Source of the DNA: Polynucleobacter antarcticus
GTDB lineage: Bacteria > Pseudomonadota > Gammaproteobacteria > Burkholderiales > Burkholderiaceae
DNA: 64,000 bases
Assembly: GCF_013307245.1 (NCBI RefSeq)
Contig: NZ_CP028941.1
Location: 1,364,001 to 1,428,000 of the forward strand
Direction: 5' to 3'
The position numbers and the translations under genes are program-made. The notes below the pieces were generated by a model that was not told the DNA's origin, did no database searches, and saw nothing but the letters and a program-made list of their open reading frames with translations. Below, in pieces: positions 24,542-32,303 of this stretch (the stretch's first letter is position 1; every line of letters starts with the position of its first letter).

Positions 24542-25237
24542 ATGCTAATTACCTTTCAGGATGCCTTCCTACTTCTCGCTCAGCTAGATGCTGGGGTCAT
24601 AGGGATTGTGCTGGTATCTCTCCAGGTCAGTTTGACTGCGCTACTATTTGGCACCTTGCTGGGCCTGCCCATTGGCGCCCTTTTAGCTACCGAAGAATTT
24701 AGAGGTAAGAAGGCCACCACCGTCCTAATCAATACCCTCATGGGGGTACCTACCGTGATCGTGGGTGTTGTGATTTATCTATTGCTATCCCGGAGCGGGC
24801 CTTTGGGGCCATGGGGGTGGCTATTCACACCTAAGGGGATGATTCTGGCGCAAACCCTGCTGACAACCCCATTAATCGCCGCCCTAAGCCGCCAAATACT
24901 GGAAGATTCTTGGAAAATTCATCGAGACTCCTTTAAAGCGCTTCGGCTGCCTCATCTTTCTTCCCTCAAGTGGCTCATGTGGGACTGCCGCTTTTCTCTG
25001 ACCATTGCTGTGCTTGCTGGCCTAGCCAGAGCTATATCTGAGGTGGGAGCGGTCATGATCGTGGGCGGAAATATAGATGGCTTTACGCGCACCATGACTA
25101 CCGCCATTGCCTTAGAGACCAGTAAGGGTGATCTTCCTTTAGCACTCGCCCTCGGTATTGTTCTGCTCATGATTGTGCTTTTGGCCAATCTATTTACATT
25201 TGCTGTCAGACAAGTTGCGGAGCGTCGCTATGGTTGA
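24542..25237 (+). CDS. tupB: tungstate/molybdate-type ABC transporter permease
   Basis: A 231-residue permease with about five to six hydrophobic segments. The cytoplasmic coupling loop reads ALRLPHLSSLKWLMWDCRF, followed by AGLARAISEVGAVMIVGGNIDGFTRTMTTAIALET, which is the TupB/WtpB signature and binds the ATPase. Expected to import tungstate or molybdate. Its stop overlaps the ATPase gene. No tupA-type binding-protein gene is adjacent on either side. The nearby formate dehydrogenase needs Mo or W, which fits. Confidence 0.82.
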   Translation: MLITFQDAFLLLAQLDAGVIGIVLVSLQVSLTALLFGTLLGLPIGALLATEEFRGKKATTVLINTLMGVPTVIVGVVIYLLLSRSGPLGPWGWLFTPKGMILAQTLLTTPLIAALSRQILEDSWKIHRDSFKALRLPHLSSLKWLMWDCRFSLTIAVLAGLARAISEVGAVMIVGGNIDGFTRTMTTAIALETSKGDLPLALALGIVLLMIVLLANLFTFAVRQVAERRYG

Positions 25238-25940
25238 TGCTCGGGAAAATATGAATCACTTTATTGAGCTCAAAGAGATTATTGTCAAAAGCGACGGGCG
25301 CATCATCCTCAATATTCCCCACGCGCTCATTCCCACTGATCGTATTTGCGCTTGTATTGGTCCTAATGGTGCTGGCAAAACGACTTTTTTAAAACTGATT
25401 GATGGCTTAATTACGCCTGATTCAGGAAGTATTGTCCATTCATCTAGCGAGACGCGATCATCTTTGGTTCTGCATCACACTCCTATGATTAAGGCATCTG
25501 CTCGGATCAATATGGCTTTGGTTCAAGATGCTGATCCCAGCATCAGCAGTGCAGATATTGATGCAGTCATAATCCAAATTGGACTAAGCCAACTAGCCAA
25601 TAGCCCCGCACATAAACTTTCTGCCGGCGAGAGACAAAAATTGTGCCTAGGTAGAGTTATGCTCCAAAAACCCAACTTAGTATTATTGGATGAGCCCACA
25701 GCTAACTTGGACCCCACTACTACAGAGCAAGTAGAAGAAATCATTCGTCAATTCAGACAACGTGGCTCTAGCGTTATTTTTACTTCGCACCAGCTTGCCC
25801 AAGTACAAAGATTAGCGGATTACATAGTATTTATTGATCATGGCGAGATCAAAGAAAAAGGACCCGTAGGTCCTTTCTTTTCCAGCCCCCAGACACAGGC
25901 AGCGAAACGCTACCTCCATCAAGAGTTACTGTCAGAGTAG
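25230..25940 (+). CDS. tupC: tungstate/molybdate-type ABC transporter ATP-binding protein
   Basis: A 236-residue ATPase from ATG 25230, which overlaps the permease stop by eight bases; a longer frame upstream only reads through the permease gene. Walker A is GPNGAGKTTF, the signature LSAGERQKLCLG, Walker B LVLLDEPTANLDP, H-loop TSHQL. The C-terminus is short, without the TOBE domain of ModC, as expected for TupC. The last 80 bases contain a hairpin that is better explained as a terminator for the convergent operon. Confidence 0.82.
   Translation: MVDARENMNHFIELKEIIVKSDGRIILNIPHALIPTDRICACIGPNGAGKTTFLKLIDGLITPDSGSIVHSSSETRSSLVLHHTPMIKASARINMALVQDADPSISSADIDAVIIQIGLSQLANSPAHKLSAGERQKLCLGRVMLQKPNLVLLDEPTANLDPTTTEQVEEIIRQFRQRGSSVIFTSHQLAQVQRLADYIVFIDHGEIKEKGPVGPFFSSPQTQAAKRYLHQELLSE
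25857..25881 (-). terminator. intrinsic terminator inside the 3' end of the ATPase gene
   Basis: AAAGGACC (25857-25864) pairs perfectly with GGTCCTTT (25869-25876) around CGTA. Read leftward it is followed by TTTTTCTTT-like sequence, giving a good intrinsic terminator for the leftward formate dehydrogenase operon, whose last gene stops at 25944. Read rightward it is followed by CTTTT. It lies wholly within the coding sequence of the convergent ATPase gene. Confidence 0.65.
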
Positions 25941-25943
25941 CGC

Positions 25944-26213
25944 TTACTTTGCTGCTGGTGCCGCCGCTACAGGCGCTATAAAAGGGGGCACAACCGCACA
26001 AGCAGCTGGCGCTGGCGTACCAGACACCCGATATTGATCAGCGACTTTGTTTTGAGACTGACAGAGCTGAAAGTTACCAACCCGGCCAGCATAAGCAGTC
26101 TTTGCCTTTGCTAAGTCAGCAGCAGCTTGTGCCTCAGGTGTTAGCGGAGGGAGTGCAGCAAACGCAGCGGCACTTGCAAATGAACAAAGTGTAATAACGA
26201 TGATTTTTTTCAT
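25944..26213 (-). CDS. small secreted protein at the end of the formate dehydrogenase operon
   Basis: An 89-residue protein with an N-terminal signal peptide (KKIIVITLCSFASAAAFA, cleavage near residue 19), an alanine/proline-rich mature part and two cysteines (LCQSQ and AACAV) that could form one disulfide. I do not recognise a family. It lies ten bases after the cytochrome b subunit gene and is probably co-expressed, so a periplasmic accessory role is possible. Confidence 0.6.
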   Translation of the reverse strand: MKKIIVITLCSFASAAAFAALPPLTPEAQAAADLAKAKTAYAGRVGNFQLCQSQNKVADQYRVSGTPAPAACAVVPPFIAPVAAAPAAK

Positions 26214-26223
26214 GACTTTGTCC

Positions 26224-27282
26224 TTATTTATTTACTTTGTCGTACCAGAGCTTATGGTGCTCTTTAGCCCAAGTAGCATCAACAGAACCTGTTCTCATGC
26301 CATCGAGTGAGCCTTGCATACCAATCGATCCAATGTAGATGTGACCCATGGCCATAGTCGTCATCAAAATTGATGCACTACTGTGAATGATGTTGGCAAT
26401 CTGCATGGTGCCGCGGGTGTACTCAATCTGCATAAATGGCACGATCATATCGAGCACAAAACCAGAACCAGAGATCACTAATCCAAGGAAAGTCATACCG
26501 AACCAGAACCAAATTTTCTCACCGAAGTTAAAGAATCCAGCCGGAGGATGCTTTCCTGAAAGCAGACCACCAAAGGTCATTAACCAATTTAAATCACCTT
26601 CACCTGGCAGATTTTTCTTAGCCAGCAACAAGAAGAAAATCACAATACTGAGAGTAAATAGTGGGCCTGAAAAATTATGAATATTTTTCATAATATCCAA
26701 GAATGAGCCATAAGCTACCCCACCCATCATTGGTAGTGCAAAATATTTACCGTAAAGAATTAGTAAACCGGTTAAAGCCAATCCAATGAAGCTATACGCC
26801 ATAACCCAATGGGTTAAACGCTCAAAGAAACTAAAACGCTTAATCAGATTGCCTGACATCGGCTCATGCAATTTAATGGGACCTTTAATGGCAAACATGC
26901 CAGCAATACCAAAGAAGGCAATTGCTAATAACCAACCGCCGTAAACCGTAATCACCCCGTTACGAATCACGCGCCACTGTTCACCAGCACGCTGAATCAG
27001 AACGCTCGCCTCTTTGTCAGGAATGCTGACGAAGTTATAAGGATCGCTTCCAGCTGATGTAAAAATCGAAGGATTCGCTGGTTGAGATTGAGCCTGCGTT
27101 CCCTTTGATATAGCCTCAAGATTTTTTGGCACAGAAAGTGGTGGCGGAACATCCACACCACTTGGTGAAGGCAAAGGCGCCATGGGCGCTTTCTGAGCAA
27201 AGCTAGACGCGCCAGCTAAGCTTAGAGTTAAACCTGCAGCCAACACCAAAGTACGGATAACTTTAGGTAATGATCGATTCAT
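26224..27282 (-). CDS. formate dehydrogenase gamma subunit (cytochrome b556-type)
   Basis: A 352-residue membrane protein. The N-terminus has a signal-like hydrophobic stretch and a long proline/serine-rich linker (to about residue 100). Then follow about five membrane helices of the cytochrome b561/FdnI type, including FERLTHWVMAYSFIGLALTG and ANIIHSSASILMTTMAMGHIYIG with haem-ligand histidines. It anchors the periplasmic enzyme and passes electrons to quinone. The extra N-terminal signal and linker make it longer than E. coli FdnI (about 217 residues), as seen in many betaproteobacterial versions. Confidence 0.88.
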   Translation of the reverse strand: MNRSLPKVIRTLVLAAGLTLSLAGASSFAQKAPMAPLPSPSGVDVPPPLSVPKNLEAISKGTQAQSQPANPSIFTSAGSDPYNFVSIPDKEASVLIQRAGEQWRVIRNGVITVYGGWLLAIAFFGIAGMFAIKGPIKLHEPMSGNLIKRFSFFERLTHWVMAYSFIGLALTGLLILYGKYFALPMMGGVAYGSFLDIMKNIHNFSGPLFTLSIVIFFLLLAKKNLPGEGDLNWLMTFGGLLSGKHPPAGFFNFGEKIWFWFGMTFLGLVISGSGFVLDMIVPFMQIEYTRGTMQIANIIHSSASILMTTMAMGHIYIGSIGMQGSLDGMRTGSVDATWAKEHHKLWYDKVNK

Positions 27283-27330
27283 ACAAATATCCTTAAACGT
27301 TTTCGTATTTATTTATTATTCTTCAGCGGA

Positions 27331-27567
27331 TCACTTAGTGCGACGTTGCTCAGATTGGCTCAGGGTTCGCTTGTCAACAGACTCTGTCCAACTCGCCTGA
27401 TCACCCGGTTTCCAATTTTTAGTCATAAACCCATTATCAGCACCCACATAAGGAGCAACGTCAGGACGTAAAGCTTTCCTAGCGGCGATCTGTGGTGGCT
27501 CAGAACAAGCGCCCAATAGGGATACAGTAGCGATCCCTAGGCCCAATACTTTAAGGATTGATTTCAT
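27331..27567 (-). CDS. small lipoprotein between formate dehydrogenase subunit genes
   Basis: A 78-residue protein with a lipoprotein signal (VSLLGAC, modified Cys about residue 21) and a mature part rich in Lys, Trp and Asp with no known domain. Its ATG overlaps the stop of the beta-subunit gene by one base, and the gamma subunit follows after 48 bases. The position argues for a role in enzyme assembly or membrane attachment, but this is inference. Confidence 0.65.
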   Translation of the reverse strand: MKSILKVLGLGIATVSLLGACSEPPQIAARKALRPDVAPYVGADNGFMTKNWKPGDQASWTESVDKRTLSQSEQRRTK

Positions 27568-28223
27568 TATTTGGCCCCTGGGATTTTGGTAGCAGCGGTA
27601 GGTGTAGGATCAGGAGTACCTGGGCCACCATAAGCAGTTGACCAACCAAATAATTGTGAACCTGTGTATTTTCCGTTAGCTTGACGATTTTCAACCCGCT
27701 TATTAAAGATACCGCTAATGATTTCGCTATCTCCACCAATCAATGCCTTGGTTGAACACATTTCAGCACACAAAGGTAATTTACCCTCAGCCAAGCGATT
27801 ACGGCCATATTTCTTGAACTCGGCAACGCTACCGTTCGCCTCTGGGCCACCACTACAGAATGTGCACTTATCCATCTTGCTACGGACCCCAAAAGCACCA
27901 ACACTCAAAAATTGAGGTGCGCCAAATGGACATGCAAATGAACAGTAACCGCAACCGATACAAATGTCTTTATCATGAAGTACAACACCTTCATCTGTAC
28001 GGTAGAAACAGTCTACTGGACAGACCGCCATACAAGGCGCATCGGTGCAATGCATACAGGCTACCGATATAGACTTTTCTTGACCGATAATGCCGTCGTT
28101 TACCGTTACAACACGACGACGGTTTACGCCCCAAGGTACTTCGTTATCGTTCTTACATGCAGTTACACAACCGTTGCATTCGATGCAACGCTCTGTATCA
28201 CAAATAAACTTCATTCTTGCCAT
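27567..28223 (-). CDS. formate dehydrogenase beta subunit, four [4Fe-4S] clusters
   Basis: A 218-residue iron-sulfur subunit. Cysteine motifs: CIECNGCVTAC, CMHCTDAPCMAVCPVDC, CIGCGYCSFACPF, and CTFC...CAEMC, enough for four [4Fe-4S] clusters. It wires the Mo/W subunit to the membrane cytochrome. Length is shorter than E. coli FdnH because the C-terminal membrane anchor is missing, so attachment must rely on the gamma subunit or the adjacent lipoprotein. Confidence 0.92.
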   Translation of the reverse strand: MARMKFICDTERCIECNGCVTACKNDNEVPWGVNRRRVVTVNDGIIGQEKSISVACMHCTDAPCMAVCPVDCFYRTDEGVVLHDKDICIGCGYCSFACPFGAPQFLSVGAFGVRSKMDKCTFCSGGPEANGSVAEFKKYGRNRLAEGKLPLCAEMCSTKALIGGDSEIISGIFNKRVENRQANGKYTGSQLFGWSTAYGGPGTPDPTPTAATKIPGAK

Positions 28224-28251
28224 GATTTTCTCCGGACTTTAATTATTTAGC

Positions 28252-31233
28252 TTAGGCAAACTTTTCGATTTGACACATAGTGGTCTTGGTTTCCTGCATG
28301 TTGGTTACTTGATCGTAACCATATGTCGTCGCCGTATTCACTGACTCACCAAGAATGATTGGAGATGCGCCTTCTGGATAGAACTTGCGCAAATCTGCAC
28401 CTTGCCACCAACCAGAAAAATGGAAGGGGATGAATGCGGTTTCTTGATCGACACGCTCTGTGACCATTGCACGAACTTTAATCTTAGCGCCTGTCGGAGA
28501 TTTAACCCATACATAATCCCAATTCTTAATTCCACGAGCAGCAGCAGCTTTCGGGTTGATCTCCACAAAGTTTTCTTGCTGAAGCTCAGCCAACCAAGGA
28601 TTAGAACGGGTCTCTTCACCACCACCCTCGTACTCAACCAAACGACCAGAGGTCAAAATAATTGGGAACTTTTCGTACAACTTATCTTTCAAGTTTTTAT
28701 CTTGCAGAGTCTTGTACAGAGTTGGTAAGCGCCAGAAGTTCATCTTGTCTCCTGAGGTTGGATACTTACGCATCATCGCCTCATTTGTACTGTATAGCGC
28801 TTCACGGTGGACCGGAATTGGGTCTGGGAAGTTCCAAACCACTGCACGGGCTTTTGCGTTACCAAAAGGATGGCAACCATTTTTCATCACAACGCGCTGG
28901 ATACCACCAGATAAGTCTGTCTTCCAGTTTTTTCCGTCGGCCTGCTTTTGCTCATCTTCAGTCAACTGGTTCCACCAGCCGAGCTTCTTCACAAGCACGT
29001 GATCAAACTCAGGATAACCCGTCTTAATGGCTGAACCTTTTGAGAATGAACCATCTTCAGCAAGCAAGTTGACACCGTCTTTTTCTACACCAAAGTTAGC
29101 GCGGAAGTTGCCGCCGCCTTCCATAACTGTCTTACTGGTGTCGTAAAGATTTGGGGAGCCTGGGTGCTTAATTGCTGCTGTGCCGTAACAAGGCCATGGC
29201 AAGCAATAGTAATCACCAGCAGTATCGTAGCCAGACACAGGATCAACACCTCCGCGGGACTTCAATGTGAACGGATCAAAATTACCCGCCATGCGCATGT
29301 GGGCCTTGATACGCTCCGGGGTTTGACCGGTGTAACCAATAGTCCAAACTGAGCGGTTAATCTCGCGTAAGATGGACTCGATTTCAGGCTCTTTCCACTG
29401 TTTGCCAGCAAACTTAGAGTTCTCCATCTTAAAGTTTTTGGACAGTTCTTGACCAAAGCCCAAGCGATCAGCAAAAGCTTGCATGATGACGTGGTCAGGA
29501 ACAGATTCAAACAAGGGGTCAATAACTTTCTCACGCCACTGAATAGAGCGATTCGACGCAGTCACAGATCCGCGGGTCTCAAATTGAGTTGTTGCCGGAA
29601 GCAGATACACATTGCGATTCTTATTGATCGTATTACCCTCAGCTGGAGGCATGGCTGCCATCGCTGCAACTGCAGTAGGGTATGGATCAACCACCACTAA
29701 TAAATCCAGCTTATCCATTGCGCGCTTCATATCCAAGCCGCGAGTTTGGGAGTTAGCAGCATGACCCCAGAAGAACAAACCTTTAACGTTCGTTTGCTGG
29801 TCAATCATGTCTGGATTTTCAAGAATAGCATCAACCCAACGAGAAACGGTTGTACCGGATTTCTCCATCATGTCAGGTGCGTAACGACCTTTGATCCACT
29901 CATAGTCAACACCCCAAACAGAGGCAAAGTGCTTCCACGAACCAGCAGCAAGGCCATAGTAGCCTGGCAAGGAATCTGGATTAGGGCCTACGTCAGTAGC
30001 GCCCTGAACGTTACAGTGACCGCGGAAAATATTCGTACCACCACCAGACTTTCCAACGTTACCTAGTGCTAATTGCAAAATACAAGAAGCACGAACCATC
30101 GCATTACCGATAGTGTGCTGGGTTTGACCCATACACCATACGATCGTACTTGGGCGGTTCATAGACATGGTTTGAGCAACTTTGAATACCTGAGCCTCGG
30201 GAACACCACAGGCCTCTTCTACATTCTTCGGATTCCACTTCTCCATCACCTCTTTACGGATGTCTTCCATGCCATAAACGCGGTCGTTAATGTACTTCTT
30301 GTCTTCCCAGCCGTTTTTGAAGATGTGATACAAAACACCGAACAAAAATGGAATGTCTGTACCTGAACGGATGCGAACATATTCGTCTGACTTTGCAGCT
30401 GTGCGGGTGTAGCGAGGATCAACTACGATGACTTTGCAACCCTTCTCTTTTGCATGCAACAAACTCAACATCGAAACAGGGTGAGCTTCTGCAGCATTTG
30501 AGCCGATATATAGGGCTGCCTTGGAATTCATCATGTCGTTGTAACTATTGGTCATCGCACCATAGCCCCAGGTGTTTGCAACACCGGCTACTGTTGTGGA
30601 GTGACAAATACGCGCTTGATGGTCTGTATTGTTGGTACCAAAGAAAGAAACCCACTTACGCAATAGGTATGCTTGTTCGTTGCTTTGCTTGGAAGAGCCA
30701 ATAAAGAATAATGAGTCTGGGCTGTACTTCGTACGCAAATCTTTCATCTGCGCAGTGATTTCAGTTAGAGCCTGATCCCAAGAGATTTTTTGGTACTTAC
30801 CATCAACCAGCTTCATGGGGTAACGCAAGCGATATTCGCCATGTCCGTGTTCACGGAGGGAGGCGCCCTTAGCGCAGTAGGCGCCCATATTAATTGGGGA
30901 GTCAAAATTAGAATCTTGGCGAACCCACACACCATTTTCAACTGTAGCGTCGGTGGAGCAACCTACTGAGCAGTGTGAACATACCGTTCTTTTAACTTCA
31001 ATTTTGCCTTTGCCGTCCAGCATATCTCTCATGCTTGGTTCAGCAACCGCTTTCTGCACAAAACTCAGCTGACTTGCAGCAATACCAGCGCCTACGCCTA
31101 CGCCAGATCGCTTCAGGAAAGTTCTACGATCCATCGTAGGAACCGCTGCTTTTAATCCGCGAGATAAGCTACCGATTAAGTGAGAAGTTGAACGACTGCT
31201 TTGTGGAGTATTGGATTTACGAGTCAGACTCAT
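28252..31233 (-). CDS. formate dehydrogenase alpha subunit, Cys-type, Tat-exported
   Basis: A 993-residue molybdopterin oxidoreductase. The Tat motif DRRTFLKR (residues 35-42) follows an unusually long basic N-tail of about 34 residues. One [4Fe-4S] cluster is bound by Cys85, Cys88, Cys92 and Cys120. The metal ligand is Cys210 (ARICHSTTV), encoded TGT where E. coli FdnG has selenocysteine. GSNAAEAHPV and HRAE-type regions of the bis-MGD fold are present through to WWQGADLRKFYPEG. It oxidises formate to CO2 in the periplasm; Mo or W cannot be told from sequence. Confidence 0.94.
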   Translation of the reverse strand: MSLTRKSNTPQSSRSTSHLIGSLSRGLKAAVPTMDRRTFLKRSGVGVGAGIAASQLSFVQKAVAEPSMRDMLDGKGKIEVKRTVCSHCSVGCSTDATVENGVWVRQDSNFDSPINMGAYCAKGASLREHGHGEYRLRYPMKLVDGKYQKISWDQALTEITAQMKDLRTKYSPDSLFFIGSSKQSNEQAYLLRKWVSFFGTNNTDHQARICHSTTVAGVANTWGYGAMTNSYNDMMNSKAALYIGSNAAEAHPVSMLSLLHAKEKGCKVIVVDPRYTRTAAKSDEYVRIRSGTDIPFLFGVLYHIFKNGWEDKKYINDRVYGMEDIRKEVMEKWNPKNVEEACGVPEAQVFKVAQTMSMNRPSTIVWCMGQTQHTIGNAMVRASCILQLALGNVGKSGGGTNIFRGHCNVQGATDVGPNPDSLPGYYGLAAGSWKHFASVWGVDYEWIKGRYAPDMMEKSGTTVSRWVDAILENPDMIDQQTNVKGLFFWGHAANSQTRGLDMKRAMDKLDLLVVVDPYPTAVAAMAAMPPAEGNTINKNRNVYLLPATTQFETRGSVTASNRSIQWREKVIDPLFESVPDHVIMQAFADRLGFGQELSKNFKMENSKFAGKQWKEPEIESILREINRSVWTIGYTGQTPERIKAHMRMAGNFDPFTLKSRGGVDPVSGYDTAGDYYCLPWPCYGTAAIKHPGSPNLYDTSKTVMEGGGNFRANFGVEKDGVNLLAEDGSFSKGSAIKTGYPEFDHVLVKKLGWWNQLTEDEQKQADGKNWKTDLSGGIQRVVMKNGCHPFGNAKARAVVWNFPDPIPVHREALYSTNEAMMRKYPTSGDKMNFWRLPTLYKTLQDKNLKDKLYEKFPIILTSGRLVEYEGGGEETRSNPWLAELQQENFVEINPKAAAARGIKNWDYVWVKSPTGAKIKVRAMVTERVDQETAFIPFHFSGWWQGADLRKFYPEGASPIILGESVNTATTYGYDQVTNMQETKTTMCQIEKFA

Positions 31234-31298
31234 ATTTTGTCCCTGAAAATAATATTAGTTAGTTGTATTAGTTATGTACTGGCCTGATAAAGCGTGTT

Positions 31299-31520
31299 TT
31301 AGAGCATCGTTGTTTCGTAATATTTTCGAATATGGGCGGTCAACTGATAGCCTTCATCCTTAGATTTGACAGTACTACCGATCTCCTGAATCACTGCTTT
31401 ACCAATGGAGGTTTGTGAGGCAACGGCTACGGCACCGACAGTGGCACCTGCTCCGATAAAAAACTTCCTGCGTGCAGGTTTATTTTCTTCATTTACTGCA
31501 GTAGTAGATTTAGTGCTCAT
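31299..31520 (-). CDS. small Tat-signal formate dehydrogenase-region protein
   Basis: A 73-residue protein with a Tat-type signal (KPARRKFFIGAGATVGAVAVAS, residues 14-35) and a short C-terminal tail ending YYETTML. It matches the small twin-arginine protein family found beside formate dehydrogenase genes (TIGR02811-type, from memory). Its function is not established; an export or assembly helper is likely. It is 65 bases upstream of the alpha-subunit gene. Confidence 0.8.
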   Translation of the reverse strand: MSTKSTTAVNEENKPARRKFFIGAGATVGAVAVASQTSIGKAVIQEIGSTVKSKDEGYQLTAHIRKYYETTML

Positions 31521-31634
31521 CTCAAACTCCTATTAGGTGCAAAATTTATATAAATGAGTGTAATTGGAAATTGCATTTTTTGCATATTTGTCATTATTTT
31601 TTTATAGGTAATTTCCCTTGTGTGCGGTGCAGCA
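31521..31634 (-). promoter_or_regulatory. A/T-rich spacer inside the fdh operon, possible internal promoter
   Basis: This 114-base gap between the TorD-like and small Tat-protein genes is strongly A/T-rich. It holds a perfect 12-base palindrome ATTTATATAAAT (31544-31555), 24 bases before the next ATG, and a TGCAAAAAATGCA repeat. An internal promoter for the structural formate dehydrogenase genes is plausible. Confidence 0.35.
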
Positions 31635-32303
31635 TTAAAGCATGTCAAAACTCTGCCCCTCAATAGCCAAAAACTCTCTAGTCAAAGCAGCAACTGGCTG
31701 ATAAAGGAGCAACTCTGGAATAGCATCAATCGCATCACATAATTCGTCATACCAAGGGCGAATATGGTCATTAAAAAAGATTTGCTGATTTGTGAGGTTG
31801 GATATCTCCACATCATCCCCTGCAATAAGGTAGCGCATCACCTCACATAGCGCAGAAATGTGGTCCTCTGTCTCCGTAATTTGCTCAGCGGCCTCTAGGC
31901 CGAACTTTGCTAAGGCATTACGAATATTGACCAATGGCCGCTCATTTAAGTGGCCCGCCATGTAATAAGAGCCATTAAGAATGACATTAGGCCGACCTAC
32001 GCTGATGAAATTCAAATCAAATTCATCCTGCCATTCCTTAGCGGAATGGGACTTTGCCGCTGCAGCCACGCTCTGCCATACCTTTGATAAAGGTGCATCT
32101 GTATTTTGAGCTTCCTCCCCCTGGGGAATAGAAGCCACTATCTGATCAAGCAACTCTTGGTCGGGCGCTTGATGAAAGAGCCTGGCAATCAGGCCATATA
32201 GATCGGCTCGCGCCAAGTCTTCTGGGAGCCCCACATCCCCAATCTCAGTGGAGGTATGTTCCATTGTTGGCTCATTTATTGGTGCTTTTATTGGTTCGCT
32301 CAT
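31635..32303 (-). CDS. TorD/DmsD-family chaperone for the molybdoenzyme
   Basis: A 222-residue helical protein of the TorD family. Features: DLARADLYGLIARLFHQAPDQEL near residues 28-50, and ETEDHISALCEVMRYLIAG plus NQQIFFNDHIRPWYDELCDAI, the usual ExxDH and FxxxHixPW motifs. Such chaperones bind the Tat signal of molybdoenzymes until cofactor insertion. It overlaps the multi-cluster ferredoxin gene by four bases and lies upstream of the alpha subunit it is expected to serve. Confidence 0.88.
   Translation of the reverse strand: MSEPIKAPINEPTMEHTSTEIGDVGLPEDLARADLYGLIARLFHQAPDQELLDQIVASIPQGEEAQNTDAPLSKVWQSVAAAAKSHSAKEWQDEFDLNFISVGRPNVILNGSYYMAGHLNERPLVNIRNALAKFGLEAAEQITETEDHISALCEVMRYLIAGDDVEISNLTNQQIFFNDHIRPWYDELCDAIDAIPELLLYQPVAALTREFLAIEGQSFDML

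Noticed and set aside
28402..29027. Several rightward frames of 90-120 codons opposite the formate dehydrogenase alpha gene
   Set aside because: Antisense shadows of a conserved 993-residue protein.
30600..30612. Selenocysteine in the formate dehydrogenase active site
   Set aside because: The codon for the metal-ligand residue is TGT (Cys210), with no in-frame TGA, so no selenocysteine or SECIS element is needed.
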